DNA of 47,305 bases from HGM13634 sp045537285 (GTDB lineage: Bacteria; Bacillota; Clostridia; TANB77; CAG-508): NCBI GenBank assembly GCA_045537285.1, contig JAZSPC010000034.1, forward strand, positions 1 to 47,305. Reading direction: 5' to 3'. Under the pieces are notes generated by a model. It saw only the letters and a program-made list of their open reading frames with translations, searched no databases and was not told the origin of the DNA. The position numbers were made by a program, and so were the translations under genes. Each line of letters begins with the position of its first letter. Position 1 is the stretch's first letter. Below, one piece after another: positions 16,026 through 24,563 of this stretch.

Positions 16026-16331
16026 TTAGGAGACGGTAATATCCATTGCGCCTCTTCTTATGGGCCCTTCTTTATTTGCTTCCCATATAAACTTTTGGGT
16101 TGGAATGTGTTCGACAGAATTCAAATCAGATATGATTCTACACATTCTATAAAGAGGAAGTGGTTTACTTAGTACAAGTTTTACTTCTTCTTTTTCTTTA
16201 TCATACCACCCCACACTAGTTATGGATAGCTTGGGAGCTTTTAGCCTTTTTTCTAAAACCTCTTTTACTTTTGAAAGATCCATCTTTGAATTTTCACACT
16301 TTGTTACCCGAATCACGTCAATTACAATCAT
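16026..16331 (-). CDS. Small orphan protein of unknown function, GC-richer than its neighbours
   Basis: A 101-residue soluble protein with no recognised domain. Predicted alternating helices and strands end in GPIRRGAMDITVS. AAAGGAG lies nine bases before the ATG. Codon use differs from neighbours: more C- and G-ending codons and a GC content that looks near 40 percent by eye against less than 30 percent around it. It is a single-gene unit with an extended -10 promoter (16407-16435) and a terminator (15991-16020). Three other genes in the window (20410, 28950, 38793) share these traits. Confidence 0.75.
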   Translation of the reverse strand: MIVIDVIRVTKCENSKMDLSKVKEVLEKRLKAPKLSITSVGWYDKEKEEVKLVLSKPLPLYRMCRIISDLNSVEHIPTQKFIWEANKEGPIRRGAMDITVS

Positions 16332-16406
16332 CTTGCAAATCTCCTTTGTTCTTACCTCTACATTTTTGAGGCATAATTAAATAATAACCTCATAGGCTAT
16401 ATATAC

Positions 16407-16435
16407 ATTATACCATATTTTTATGTTAACGTCCA
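16407..16435 (-). promoter_or_regulatory. Extended -10 promoter of the 16026 gene
   Basis: TGGACG and TATAAT on the minus strand, 17 bases apart, with TATGG directly before the -10. The element TATGGTATAAT recurs identically at three other orphan genes. Confidence 0.6.
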
Positions 16436-16458
16436 CTCTTGTGTTTTTATATTAACTT

Positions 16459-16725
16459 TTAAACTTCCTTAGTTCCTTGTTTGATTATTTCTTCTTTTTC
16501 TTTATGTGTATATTGCTTAAAAACATATTCTCTTTTCATAGCATCAATCTTGTTATCAAATTCTTCAAAATATACTAATTTTACAGGTAATCTATTTCTT
16601 GTATATTTAGCACCTTTTCCTGTGTTATGAACCTTCTCCCTTTTATATGGATCTACTGCATACCCACTATATATTGAACCATCAGAGCATCTTACCATAT
16701 ATGCAAAGTGTTTTTTTGATTTCAT
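16459..16725 (-). CDS. GIY-YIG nuclease-family protein (UPF0213/YhbQ-like)
   Basis: An 88-residue single GIY-YIG domain: AYMVRCSDGSIYSGYAVD (residues 8-25) corresponds to the GIY...YIG hairpin. An arginine follows in YKREKVHN, then GKGAKYTRNRLPVKLVYFEEF, the highly conserved middle of the UPF0213 family. These small proteins bind or nick DNA and are linked to DNA repair in some bacteria; the exact role is unsettled. GAGGAG lies six bases before the ATG. The start overlaps the stop of the phosphatase gene by four bases, so the two are translationally coupled. Confidence 0.88.
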   Translation of the reverse strand: MKSKKHFAYMVRCSDGSIYSGYAVDPYKREKVHNTGKGAKYTRNRLPVKLVYFEEFDNKIDAMKREYVFKQYTHKEKEEIIKQGTKEV

Positions 16726-17183
16726 TTTTTGCTCCTCATTAAATATTCTAAAAAACTATTACATCCATCTTCTACATCATAATATGTTATATCAAAATCA
16801 CCCGTATACCATGGGTCTGTAATATCTCTTGGTTTTTCCGAAAAATCTAATAATCTATGGACTTTATTTTCTGTATCTTCTCCTACTATTCTTAAAATAT
16901 TTGCAATATTTTTGTTTTCCATTCCTAAGATATAGTCAAACTTATTATAGTCTTCTTTCGTCATTTGTCTAGCTTTTCGTTCTTCGAAAGGAACTCCTTG
17001 TTCTTTCAAAATGTCTCTTGTCCCAAAATATATGCCTTCTCCTATGGTATCATTACTCGTTGCTGCTGATTCTATATAAAATTCATTTGATAATCCTTTT
17101 TTATTTACAATATCTTTAAAAACAAATTCTGCCATTGGCGACCTACAAATATTACCTAGGCATACAAATAATACCTTAATCAT
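16722..17183 (-). CDS. Low-molecular-weight protein tyrosine phosphatase
   Basis: The phosphatase loop C8-LGNIC-R14-S is at the N-terminus (VCLGNICRSPMAEF). The general-acid aspartate is in TDPWYTGDF (about 122-130), with the tyrosine typical of the family. Length is normal at 153 residues. Such enzymes dephosphorylate tyrosine on bacterial kinases and other proteins, or phospho-arginine in the YwlE branch; the CLGNICRS loop does not decide which. AAGGAG lies six bases before the ATG. First gene of a two-gene operon with the GIY-YIG protein. Confidence 0.92.
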   Translation of the reverse strand: MIKVLFVCLGNICRSPMAEFVFKDIVNKKGLSNEFYIESAATSNDTIGEGIYFGTRDILKEQGVPFEERKARQMTKEDYNKFDYILGMENKNIANILRIVGEDTENKVHRLLDFSEKPRDITDPWYTGDFDITYYDVEDGCNSFLEYLMRSKK

Positions 17184-17300
17184 TTTTAACTCCTTTTCAT
17201 TTTTAAAATTATATCATTTGCTTTTATTTTTATCAATATTTATATTTTTCACATATTTTTTTTAATTATGAAAATAATAAATATAAAATGGAGGTTTGTT

Positions 17301-17726
17301 ATGCAAGAAATAGAAATTTTAAAAGAAATTAGTAAAGATTCAAAAATGGGGATGGATTCAATTAATATGGTTGGAGAAAAAGTTCAAGATGAAAAATTCC
17401 AAAAACTATTAAATGAACAACATAATGAATATCAAAATATTTTTGATAGAACACAAGAAATCTTAAAACAACATGGTGAAACAATTGAAGATGTTCCAAC
17501 AATGCAAAAAATGATGGGTTGGATGGGTATTCAAATGAATACAATGACTGATAAAAGTAATTCTCAACTTTCTGAATTATTAATTCAAGGAAATGATATG
17601 GGAATTATTAAAGGTCATAAACTATTAAATGGGTCTAACTTTACAACGCCTGAAATTGAAAACTTGCTATCTGACTTTGTAAGATTACAAGAAAAAAATA
17701 TTGATGATTTAAAAAAATGGCTTTAA
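17301..17726 (+). CDS. Four-helix-bundle protein of unknown function, common in Clostridia
   Basis: A 141-residue all-helical protein. The pattern (EIEILKEISKDSKMGMDSIN, MQKMMGWMGIQMNTMTDKSNS, GNDMGIIKGHKLL) is one I recognise as widespread, unnamed and conserved in Clostridia, with a ferritin-like/DUF2383-like layout. The amphipathic helices carry several Met and Glu/His residues (NEQHNEY, GHKLL) that could bind a metal, but no complete diiron motif is visible. The ATG at 17301 is chosen because GGAGG lies seven bases upstream. Single-gene unit with its own terminator. Confidence 0.75.
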   Translation: MQEIEILKEISKDSKMGMDSINMVGEKVQDEKFQKLLNEQHNEYQNIFDRTQEILKQHGETIEDVPTMQKMMGWMGIQMNTMTDKSNSQLSELLIQGNDMGIIKGHKLLNGSNFTTPEIENLLSDFVRLQEKNIDDLKKWL

Positions 17727-17759
17727 AAAATGGACGATATTTTGTCCATTTTATTTTTT
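17727..17759. terminator. Bidirectional terminator between 17301 gene and sod
   Basis: AAAATGGAC and GTCCATTTT pair around an eight-base loop, with T-runs on both strands, between convergent genes. The stem overlaps the sod stop codon. Confidence 0.8.
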
Positions 17760-18347
17760 TACTATTTTACTAAATCTTTTATTTACTTCATTCCAATTTA
17801 CAATATTCCAAAAAGCATTTATATATTCTGGCCTATTAGATTTGTATTGTAAAAAATATGAGTGTTCCCACATATCCAAAACAAGTAACGGCTTACATCC
17901 CCATAGTGTTAAATTTTGATGTTTCTCACATTGTAAAACTTCTAATTTCTTAAATAACGGTACCCATACAAGTAAGCACCAACCTGATGCTTCTACTACT
18001 TTTGCAGCTTCTGTCATTTGCTTTTTGAATGCCTCATAACTCCCGAAATCTTTATTAATTTGTTCCATTAATTCAATACTTGGACTACTAGGAATTGGTG
18101 GCCCCATATTCTCAAAAAATAACTGGTGTAAAATTGCACCTGCCCCTTGAAAACTAAGTTCTTTTTCTAAACATTTTATATTACTAAAATCATTGTTTAT
18201 TCTTTCTTGTTGTAGCTTATCTTCTGTTTGATTTGTTTTATCTACATATCCTGTGTATAGTGTGTTATAATGGATTGCTAATGTTTCTTTATTGTAATAC
18301 GGCTCTAATGCATCTAATGGATACGGTAAATCAATTTTTCTAATCAT
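17751..18347 (-). CDS. Superoxide dismutase, Fe/Mn type
   Basis: Converts superoxide to hydrogen peroxide and oxygen. All four metal ligands are in place: H26 (AIHYN), H74 (ILHQLFF), D158 and H162 (LDMWEHSYF). The N-terminal LPYPLDALEPYY is the family signature. 198 residues. The second-ligand helix (FQGAGAILHQLFFENM) departs from the common NHxFFW pattern, as in a divergent clostridial branch. Whether iron or manganese is used cannot be told. No clear AGGAGG precedes the ATG; AGGTGA lies five bases upstream. It is convergent with the helical-bundle gene and shares its terminator. Confidence 0.9.
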   Translation of the reverse strand: MIRKIDLPYPLDALEPYYNKETLAIHYNTLYTGYVDKTNQTEDKLQQERINNDFSNIKCLEKELSFQGAGAILHQLFFENMGPPIPSSPSIELMEQINKDFGSYEAFKKQMTEAAKVVEASGWCLLVWVPLFKKLEVLQCEKHQNLTLWGCKPLLVLDMWEHSYFLQYKSNRPEYINAFWNIVNWNEVNKRFSKIVKK

Positions 18348-18404
18348 AAAATCACCTATATAAATTATATTAATAAATTTTTGTATTATACTTTATATTC
18401 CCCC

Positions 18405-18433
18405 TTTACTTCCTAATTTATTTATGCTAAAAT
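18405..18433 (+). promoter_or_regulatory. Promoter of the P-loop kinase gene at 18455
   Basis: TTTACT and TAAAAT are 17 bases apart with ATGC before the -10, 22 bases upstream of the ATG. Confidence 0.5.
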
Positions 18434-18454
18434 ATCGGTCACGGAGGTAATAAA

Positions 18455-18985
18455 ATGTATAATAGAATTTCGATTGTTGGCGGTGCTGGTACAGGTAAAA
18501 CTACATTGTCTAATCTTCTTTCTAAAAAATACAATCTACCAGTTACCCACATTGATGGTATTCATCATCTTAAAAATTGGCAAGTACGAGATAAGGCAGA
18601 ACGTGACAAAATAATATTAGACATAGTAGAAAAGGAAAAATGGATTATTGACGGAACTTACAAAGATACTATTAAACAAAGGTTAGAAAAATCCGATTTA
18701 ATTATTTGGCTTGATTATTCGACTTTTGCACAAATAAAAGGTATTCTTAAAAGATTTTTAAAAAATCCAGGTAAAGAAAAAACTGAAATACCTGGATGTA
18801 ATGAGAGATTAGACTTAGAATTTTTAAAATATGTAGTAAATTATAGGAAAAAGAAAAGACATTTTGTAGTAGAAGCAATAGAAGATGTTGACCAAAGTAA
18901 AGTTCTTATCTTTACTAAACAAAAAGATTTGAACAAATGGTTAAAAGGACAAAATATAGATATAAAAGAGGAACTTAGGGTTTAA
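18455..18985 (+). CDS. P-loop kinase-like protein (adenylate kinase/topology modulation family)
   Basis: A 176-residue P-loop NTPase: Walker A GGAGTGKTTLS (residues 9-19), then HIDGIHHLKNW, and WIIDGTYKDT with an aspartate in the Walker B position of small-molecule kinases. A LID-like basic segment (RKKKRH) follows. It belongs to the AAA-18/FlaR-like adenylate-kinase relatives often called DNA topology modulation proteins; the real substrate is unknown. GGAGG lies seven bases before the ATG. Single-gene unit. Confidence 0.8.
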   Translation: MYNRISIVGGAGTGKTTLSNLLSKKYNLPVTHIDGIHHLKNWQVRDKAERDKIILDIVEKEKWIIDGTYKDTIKQRLEKSDLIIWLDYSTFAQIKGILKRFLKNPGKEKTEIPGCNERLDLEFLKYVVNYRKKKRHFVVEAIEDVDQSKVLIFTKQKDLNKWLKGQNIDIKEELRV

Positions 18986-19000
18986 ACCTAAGTTCCTTTT
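18969..19000. terminator. Bidirectional terminator between 18455 and 18999 genes
   Basis: AGGAACTTAGG and CCTAAGTTCCT form an 11-base perfect stem around a palindromic loop, followed by TTTT on the plus strand. The stem includes the end of the kinase gene. Confidence 0.85.
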
Positions 19001-19568
19001 ATTTAATATTTTTATTTCTGATAAAGTCACCTTCAAATTCTTCCGCTAAAATATCCATTGATACTCTATCATAATATTTCCCACATAAAAATTCAGCTTT
19101 TCTTCTCCTTCCATATTCTTTGAAACCACATTTTTTATAACAAGCTTGTGCTCTTTCATTAAATTCCATAACATCTAAATTAATATTGTTTAAATTTAAA
19201 TATTTAAAACCATATTCTAAAATTAATCTTACAGCTTCTGTACCATATCCTTTATTTCTACCACTTTTATCTCCTATAAATATACCTAATGTTGCACGTC
19301 TACTTATATTATCTATATTATGCAATCCAACTGTTCCAATTAATTCATCATCTTCTTTTCTTATTATAAAAAATACACAGTCACAATCTTTTGGATTTTC
19401 GAAATATTTTCTTTCATCTTCTAATGTTAAAATTTGAGCACTTCTTCCTGTATAATCTGTTGTTTCAAAATCATTTAACCATTCTGTGATTTTTTCTATT
19501 ATCTCTTCATCTACATTTCTTGGTGATAAATAAACATTATCTCCTACTAATTTCTTAAAAAATTTCAT
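18999..19568 (-). CDS. GNAT-family acetyltransferase, RimJ/RimL-like
   Basis: A 189-residue acetyltransferase of the RimL/SpeG type: LIGTVGLHNID, GIFIGDKSGRNKGYGTEAVRLILEYGF (acetyl-CoA loop R-N-K-G-Y-G) and FNERAQACYKKCGFKEYGRRR. Family members acetylate protein N-termini, polyamines or antibiotics; no residue here decides the substrate. AAGGAGG lies seven bases before the ATG. It lies 12 bases after the P-loop kinase gene at 19581 and is likely read from the same leader-controlled transcript. Confidence 0.88.
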   Translation of the reverse strand: MKFFKKLVGDNVYLSPRNVDEEIIEKITEWLNDFETTDYTGRSAQILTLEDERKYFENPKDCDCVFFIIRKEDDELIGTVGLHNIDNISRRATLGIFIGDKSGRNKGYGTEAVRLILEYGFKYLNLNNINLDVMEFNERAQACYKKCGFKEYGRRRKAEFLCGKYYDRVSMDILAEEFEGDFIRNKNIK

Positions 19569-19580
19569 AATAATTCCTCC

Positions 19581-20141
19581 TTATAATTCAAATCTTTCTT
19601 TTATCATTTTAGCCACTTCTTCTGCCGATATATCTGTGTTATTTATTCTTAAATAATTTTTTTCTTTTATTTCACCAGGCAAAGAATTTAATCTATGATT
19701 TTCTGTACATAATATTAGGTCATTTTTACTCCACTCTATATTTCTCTTTGTAGGTTTGTGAGTTAATCTATTCTCTGTTTCATTCCTTTTTATACGTTCA
19801 TCTAAGTCCGCTTCTAATTCTACTAAATAAACTTCTCCACCTTGTTTTCTAAATATATCTGTTACTTTGTTATAGTATTCTTCATCTTCTTTTCTTTCAA
19901 AAAACCATAAATAAGTAAATATTAAACCTGCTAGGTCACTTTTTGCAACCTCTTCAAATATTTGCATTCGAAAAGAATTAACTAGCTTTTTCCCTTGTTG
20001 TGTTCCATAGCTAAAAAAATTATTAACTAATTCTATGGTCATATGATTATGAAATAACTTTAAATTTGTTATTTTAGCCAATTCTTGACCCACTGTCATT
20101 TTTCCAACTGCCTGTGGACCTACTATTGTTACAAGTTTCAT
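19581..20141 (-). CDS. P-loop kinase-like protein (shikimate-kinase-like AAA)
   Basis: A 186-residue P-loop protein with Walker A GPQAVGKMTVGQEL (residues 8-21; Met replaces the usual Ser/Thr after the lysine, followed by Thr). Then come FHNHMTIELV and an ENRLTHKPTKRN lid. It resembles chloramphenicol-phosphotransferase/shikimate-kinase-like small ATPases, with no known substrate. The ATG at 20141 follows AAAGGAG by nine bases; the longer frame has no site. The gene is preceded by a roughly 120-base structured leader ending in a terminator, so it is likely attenuated. The acetyltransferase 12 bases downstream would be co-regulated. Confidence 0.75.
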   Translation of the reverse strand: MKLVTIVGPQAVGKMTVGQELAKITNLKLFHNHMTIELVNNFFSYGTQQGKKLVNSFRMQIFEEVAKSDLAGLIFTYLWFFERKEDEEYYNKVTDIFRKQGGEVYLVELEADLDERIKRNETENRLTHKPTKRNIEWSKNDLILCTENHRLNSLPGEIKEKNYLRINNTDISAEEVAKMIKERFEL

Positions 20142-20168
20142 AAACTTTTCTCCTTTCCTTCTGTAAAA

Positions 20169-20290
20169 CAAAAACCTTACAGAAAAATCTTTAAGACTCC
20201 TCTGTAAGGTTTACTTACGTCAAGTGTAATAGCTTTTAGCTACCTATACCGCTCAGTACTATTATTTCCCTAGGTATACTCTTAATATGT
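20169..20290 (-). ncRNA. Structured leader with terminator, candidate riboswitch or attenuator
   Basis: From a predicted start near 20290 the minus-strand RNA can form TATACC/GGTATA (20277-20272 with 20247-20242), enclosing a 24-base internal loop. GTAGC pairs with GCTAT(T)AC next, followed by ACTT/AAGT. A terminator follows: AAACCTTACAGA (20212-20201) with TCTGTAAGGTTT (20183-20172) and a T-run. About 28 bases then lead to the P-loop kinase ATG. The upstream folds plus terminator are the plan of a riboswitch, but I could not match it to T-box, TPP, purine, SAM, c-di-GMP, preQ1 or fluoride consensus. No leader peptide with repeated codons is seen. Confidence 0.5.
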
Positions 20291-20295
20291 TATAT

Positions 20296-20324
20296 ATTTT
20301 AACATATGTTTTTTATTTTGTCAA
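20296..20324 (-). promoter_or_regulatory. Promoter of the structured leader and 19581 operon
   Basis: TTGACA and TAAAAT on the minus strand, 17 bases apart, with ATATGT before the -10. Confidence 0.7.
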
Positions 20325-20332
20325 ATAAAAGA

Positions 20333-20360
20333 ATAAGGAGGTCCAATTGGACCTCCTTAT
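20333..20360. terminator. Palindromic terminator after the 20410 gene
   Basis: A perfect 28-base palindrome built on AAGGAGGTCC/GGACCTCCTT with AATT at its centre, followed by TTCTTTTATTT on the minus strand. It lies 50 bases after the stop of the 20410 gene and directly before the next promoter. Confidence 0.85.
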
Positions 20361-20409
20361 CTATTTTTTAGAAGCTGTTTTTTACTTTATCTTTATGGCT
20401 AGATGCTTT

Positions 20410-22056
20410 TTAGAAGCTAATCTTTTGCACAATAAAGACTCCGTCTTCGGTGCTAGGTACGTATTCAATCGATACTTCAGTACCTACTTTAAGCATTACC
20501 TGCTTATTGCTATTTTTAATTGAAGACATATACAAATTAGTACTTCCTTCAATTTTGAAATAGTAGAAGGTACACCCATCAATTTGGGCTTCATAAAGTT
20601 CACTGATTATTCCTTTCGCACTTTGCTTTTCCGATTCTTGTACAGTTCCCTGTCTAAGCTTTACAAGATATTGGTTAACTGCTTCTTCCAAGGTTACTGC
20701 CTGAACAACCTTAGTGTAATTTTCAACGTTACACAATGCATATCTTTGCACAAGACCTGCCTTATCTTTCAAAAGCATAAAGTACGTTTCTTCTCCTTCT
20801 ACATTAAGCATAGTAGGGAATGTTGCTTCATACTTTAAGTCTTGCACTAAGCTTTCTGCGGCTGCTTGAGCAGAACTTTCTTCTGCACCCGAACAGTTAT
20901 ATTTCTTGATAACCCCTGTTCTAGGATTCAAAAGAAGGAAACCTACATTGGTTTCTGCATTACTTGCAGGGGTAAGACCAGTATAGTATACAATATCGCC
21001 GTCAGATGTAATCGTAGTGTTATATCCAGCAAAAGGCACTCCGCCTTCGCCACCATTACTCCTGTATTCATAGGAAGTTTTCATAACACCAGTCTTCGAG
21101 AACCACGAATTCCAGATACCTTTTACATACGAAAGATTATAATCTGCTGCTCGCATCAAATATTCCAAACTGTATGCATGGTCTACCCATTCAGGTAATT
21201 CTTCGGTCTTGTATTTTTGACTTTCGCCAGTACAAGCGTTGGTTATAATAAAAGCAGTTTCTTTCGCACAACCAAACATACCAACAGTTGCTGTTCTTAC
21301 TGGAGTTATCCAATAAGGAATGCCTTCTTCGTCGATTTCAAACTGAAATTGGCCAAGTCTGTCATTAGGATACTGTCCTCTAATATGACGCTTAAGATCA
21401 AAAGACCAATAAGCACTGGGTGAATATTTAATTCCATTTTCAAGTTCTACATACTTAGCTTCCTGGGTTAACGTATTTACCAATACATATCCGGGAATAC
21501 CGTCATATTTAGCTTTATTGAATTTAAATAATCCACCATAATTTAGAGGAGATATCCTGTACTGTTCTCCTTGGTAGTTAATAAGATCATACTCATTATC
21601 CACCTCGTACCAAGCTGCATTAGGAATCGAACCAATTGTCCTATCGCCTAACCGCTCCGCCGTTCCTAAATCCACAATAGAAATGTTATTTACATTTTCA
21701 ACGTGATTAATGTCTTCTTCAAAAATTCCATCTTCTATTGTAACGATTTCTTGGTATTTGCTTGCACTAAATAATTGCCATGAGGTTAAAGCTCCAATAG
21801 CAAGAATTAATACCAAAATACCAAATACAATTCCACCAATCTTGGCGCCTAAGAACTCCACTTCACAATCATCGTAAATAACAAAGTAGTCCACGCAACA
21901 TTGAAGAATAGTGCCTATCGCAACCATCAAGATGAGAAATCCCCAAAGTCCAGGATTACTAAAGTTCCATGCAGGGAGCATCAATGTATTTAATAGCAAC
22001 CCAATCAAAAACGTAACAACAAGTGCTACGCACCGAGAAATAATGTTTTTTGCCAT
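20410..22056 (-). CDS. Large membrane-anchored orphan protein of unknown function, GC-richer
   Basis: A 548-residue protein. Three hydrophobic helices occupy residues 8-28, 37-60 and 72-95, followed by a roughly 450-residue domain probably outside the membrane. It has repeated beta-type blades in which short phrases recur (YYTGLTPASN, GFLLLNPRTG, YVLVNTLTQE, FIITNACTGE), so a beta-propeller-like fold is possible. The last part (about 475-548) looks like a small beta-barrel. I do not recognise the family. GGAGG lies eight to nine bases before the ATG. GC content and codon use are clearly higher than in neighbours. Single-gene unit with its own promoter (22113-22141) and palindromic terminator. 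Confidence 0.75.
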   Translation of the reverse strand: MAKNIISRCVALVVTFLIGLLLNTLMLPAWNFSNPGLWGFLILMVAIGTILQCCVDYFVIYDDCEVEFLGAKIGGIVFGILVLILAIGALTSWQLFSASKYQEIVTIEDGIFEEDINHVENVNNISIVDLGTAERLGDRTIGSIPNAAWYEVDNEYDLINYQGEQYRISPLNYGGLFKFNKAKYDGIPGYVLVNTLTQEAKYVELENGIKYSPSAYWSFDLKRHIRGQYPNDRLGQFQFEIDEEGIPYWITPVRTATVGMFGCAKETAFIITNACTGESQKYKTEELPEWVDHAYSLEYLMRAADYNLSYVKGIWNSWFSKTGVMKTSYEYRSNGGEGGVPFAGYNTTITSDGDIVYYTGLTPASNAETNVGFLLLNPRTGVIKKYNCSGAEESSAQAAAESLVQDLKYEATFPTMLNVEGEETYFMLLKDKAGLVQRYALCNVENYTKVVQAVTLEEAVNQYLVKLRQGTVQESEKQSAKGIISELYEAQIDGCTFYYFKIEGSTNLYMSSIKNSNKQVMLKVGTEVSIEYVPSTEDGVFIVQKISF

Positions 22057-22112
22057 AATAATGGCCCTCCTAAAATATATAACTTACAACTTATTTAAAG
22101 TCGCCTAATAAT

Positions 22113-22141
22113 ATTATACCATATTTTACAGTACTTTTCAA
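22113..22141 (-). promoter_or_regulatory. Extended -10 promoter of the 20410 gene
   Basis: TTGAAA and TATAAT on the minus strand with a 17-base spacer ending in TATGG. Confidence 0.7.
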
Positions 22142-22145
22142 ATTT

Positions 22146-22180
22146 TAAAGGAGTTATGCCTTTTTGCACAACTCCTTTAA
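22146..22180 (-). terminator. Terminator after pheT
   Basis: AAAGGAGTT and AACTCCTTT pair across a loop that can extend with GTGC/GCAT. A short T-rich tail follows on the minus strand. It lies just after the pheT stop. Confidence 0.65.
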
Positions 22181-22182
22181 TT

Positions 22183-24546
22183 CTATGCTCTTAATTCTGC
22201 TCCTATTTTTTGCAAACTCTCTATTACTTTGTTCATAATGTTATTTATTTCTTCATCTGTTAAAGTTCTGTCATTTGTTCCAAATGATAATGAATATGCT
22301 ATACTTCTTTTTCCTTCTGGAATGTTTTTGCCTTCATAAACATCAAATATTTCTGTATTTGTAAGTAGTGAACCAGCTGCTTTTTTGATTCCTTTTGCAA
22401 TTTCGTCAGCAGATATATTTTTATCTATTAATATAGCTAAATCTTTGCTTATTGTTGGGAATTTAGAAATTTCTTTAAATTTCATTTTTCCTGTTTTCTT
22501 TGAAAGTAATTTATCTAAGTTAATTTCTAAAACATATACATTTTCTTTTTCTAGTGATGGATGTAATTTTCCTACCATACCAACAATATCATTATTTACA
22601 GAAATATCTGCTGTTTGACCCGGATGCATCTCTGCTGGCATTTGTTTTGGTATTACGAAACTATATCTTCCTGCATATCCTAAGTAATCAAGTATTTCTT
22701 CTGCAACACCTTTTATTACATAGAAATCAACATCTTTTTTATTATCTATCCCTAAATAATATTTACCACTCATTAAGGCTGCAAGTTTTGTATTTTCTCC
22801 ATATTCTTCTTTTTTATAGAATCCTTTTCCTATTTCAAATATTGCTACATCTTTTTCATTTCTTGCTTTGTTGTATTCATATATTTTAAGTAATGATGGT
22901 AATATGCTATATCTTAATGTACTTCTTTCTTCTGTTATTGGGTCTAATAGTTTTACTTTTTCAAAACAATCAGTTGTAAAGCTATTAGCTTCATCTTCTC
23001 TGACTAGAACATATGATAGAGTTTCATTTAATCCTAATGAAATCATTTTATTTCTAATTTCTCTATGTGTTAAATCTATATTTCCTTTTCTCATTGGAAC
23101 AGTTGGTAATTTCCCTTGTATATTATCTAAACCATAAATTCTTCCAACTTCTTCTATTAAGTCTTCTTTTATAGAGATATCTATTCTTCTTGTTGGAACT
23201 GTTACAAATACAGTTTCTTCTTTTACTTCACAACTAAATCCTAATTTTCTGAAACATTCTAATATATCATTATTTGGTATTTCCATTCCTAATACATCTG
23301 TAATATTTTTAAATGTAATTTCAATAGTTTTTGGAGTTACATTTGTTACATCATATTTAACTGTTCCTGTTACAACTTTTCCTGATGCATATTCTTCTAA
23401 TAGTTTGGCTGCTCTCTCTGCTGCCATATATGTTCTGTTTGGGTCTAAACCTTTTTCAAAACGATTACTTGCTTCACTTCTTAATATTTTATTTGATGTC
23501 ATTCTTACTTTTACACTATCAAATATAGCTGCTTCTATTATTACATTTTTTGTATTTTCTGTAACTTCTGTATCTAGTCCACCCATTACACCAGCAAGAC
23601 CTATTGCTTCTTTTCCATCTGATATTACTATATCATTTGAAGTTAACACTCTTTCTATATTATCAAGAGTAGTTAATTTTTCTCCTTCTTCTGCCATTCT
23701 AACTTCTATCATACCTTTTAATTTGTCTGCATCATAGAAATGAAGTGGTTGACCAATCTCTAACATTACATAGTTACTAATATCTACAACATTATTAATT
23801 GGTCTTATACCAGATGCTATTAATCTATTTTTTATAAAGTCTGGGCTCTCTTTAATTTCTACATTTTCTACTTTTTTAGCTAAGAATAAAGTACAATTAT
23901 CTGTATTTATAGCTAACTTAAAGCTATTATTTAAATCTTCACCTTGTTCACTATGAGATAAGTCTACTTCTTTAACAGGTTTATTATAAATAGCACCTAA
24001 TTCATAAGCCATACCTAATATGCTTAATAAATCTCCTCTATTAGTTGTTAATTCAAAATCTATAACTTCATCATCTAACCCAAGTAATTTTATTGGGTCT
24101 TCACCTGGTTTTGCTTCTTGTGGTAATTCATGTATTCCTTCTTTATCTGCCTCGGTTAAGAATTTATTATCTAATCCAAGTTCAGCTAGTGAACAAATCA
24201 TACCATTTGATTCTACTCCTCTTTTCATAGATTTTTTTATTCTAAAATCTCCTGGAAGCACTGCTCCATCTAATGCTACAATTACTTTTAAACCTTTTCT
24301 TACATTTGGTGCTCCACAAACTATTTGTAGAACTTCGCTACCAACATTTACTTGACACACATGCAAATGGTCTGAATCTGGATGGTCTACACATTCTAAA
24401 ACTTCCCCAACTGTTAAGTTCGTAGCATTAATTAATTTTTCAGCACTGTCATATTCATTTCCAACTCTTGTCATATCTTCTGCAAGAGTTTTTAAATCTA
24501 CATCTATGTCTATATATTCTTTAACAAAATTTTTACTTAATCTCAT
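22183..24546 (-). CDS. pheT: Phenylalanine-tRNA ligase beta subunit
   Basis: The beta chain of the alpha2-beta2 enzyme that charges tRNA-Phe. The 787 residues follow the family order: an N-terminal tRNA-binding OB fold (about 40-150), the B3/B4 editing domain (about 210-390), B5 (about 400-470), a pseudo-catalytic core (about 480-680), and the C-terminal ferredoxin-fold anticodon-binding domain (FPTISKDLAILIDKNISADE, about 695-787). No defect is seen. GGAG precedes the ATG by nine bases. It lies 17 bases after pheS and is controlled with it by the upstream T-box. Confidence 0.96.
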   Translation of the reverse strand: MRLSKNFVKEYIDIDVDLKTLAEDMTRVGNEYDSAEKLINATNLTVGEVLECVDHPDSDHLHVCQVNVGSEVLQIVCGAPNVRKGLKVIVALDGAVLPGDFRIKKSMKRGVESNGMICSLAELGLDNKFLTEADKEGIHELPQEAKPGEDPIKLLGLDDEVIDFELTTNRGDLLSILGMAYELGAIYNKPVKEVDLSHSEQGEDLNNSFKLAINTDNCTLFLAKKVENVEIKESPDFIKNRLIASGIRPINNVVDISNYVMLEIGQPLHFYDADKLKGMIEVRMAEEGEKLTTLDNIERVLTSNDIVISDGKEAIGLAGVMGGLDTEVTENTKNVIIEAAIFDSVKVRMTSNKILRSEASNRFEKGLDPNRTYMAAERAAKLLEEYASGKVVTGTVKYDVTNVTPKTIEITFKNITDVLGMEIPNNDILECFRKLGFSCEVKEETVFVTVPTRRIDISIKEDLIEEVGRIYGLDNIQGKLPTVPMRKGNIDLTHREIRNKMISLGLNETLSYVLVREDEANSFTTDCFEKVKLLDPITEERSTLRYSILPSLLKIYEYNKARNEKDVAIFEIGKGFYKKEEYGENTKLAALMSGKYYLGIDNKKDVDFYVIKGVAEEILDYLGYAGRYSFVIPKQMPAEMHPGQTADISVNNDIVGMVGKLHPSLEKENVYVLEINLDKLLSKKTGKMKFKEISKFPTISKDLAILIDKNISADEIAKGIKKAAGSLLTNTEIFDVYEGKNIPEGKRSIAYSLSFGTNDRTLTDEEINNIMNKVIESLQKIGAELRA

Positions 24547-24563
24547 TTTTGTTCTCCTTTCAA

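Noticed and set aside
20366..20420. Repeated TTTTTAGAAGCT around the end of the 20410 gene
   Set aside because: Only two short copies; one is the stop-codon context of the gene. Probably chance in AT-rich DNA.
20584..21423. Plus-strand ORFs inside the 20410 gene
   Set aside because: The minus-strand gene has start, ribosome binding site, promoter and terminator; the plus frames have none.
22385..24355. Several 70-110-residue plus-strand ORFs inside pheT
   Set aside because: They are antisense shadows of a complete, conserved gene; composition follows the reverse strand of pheT codons and none has a ribosome binding site.
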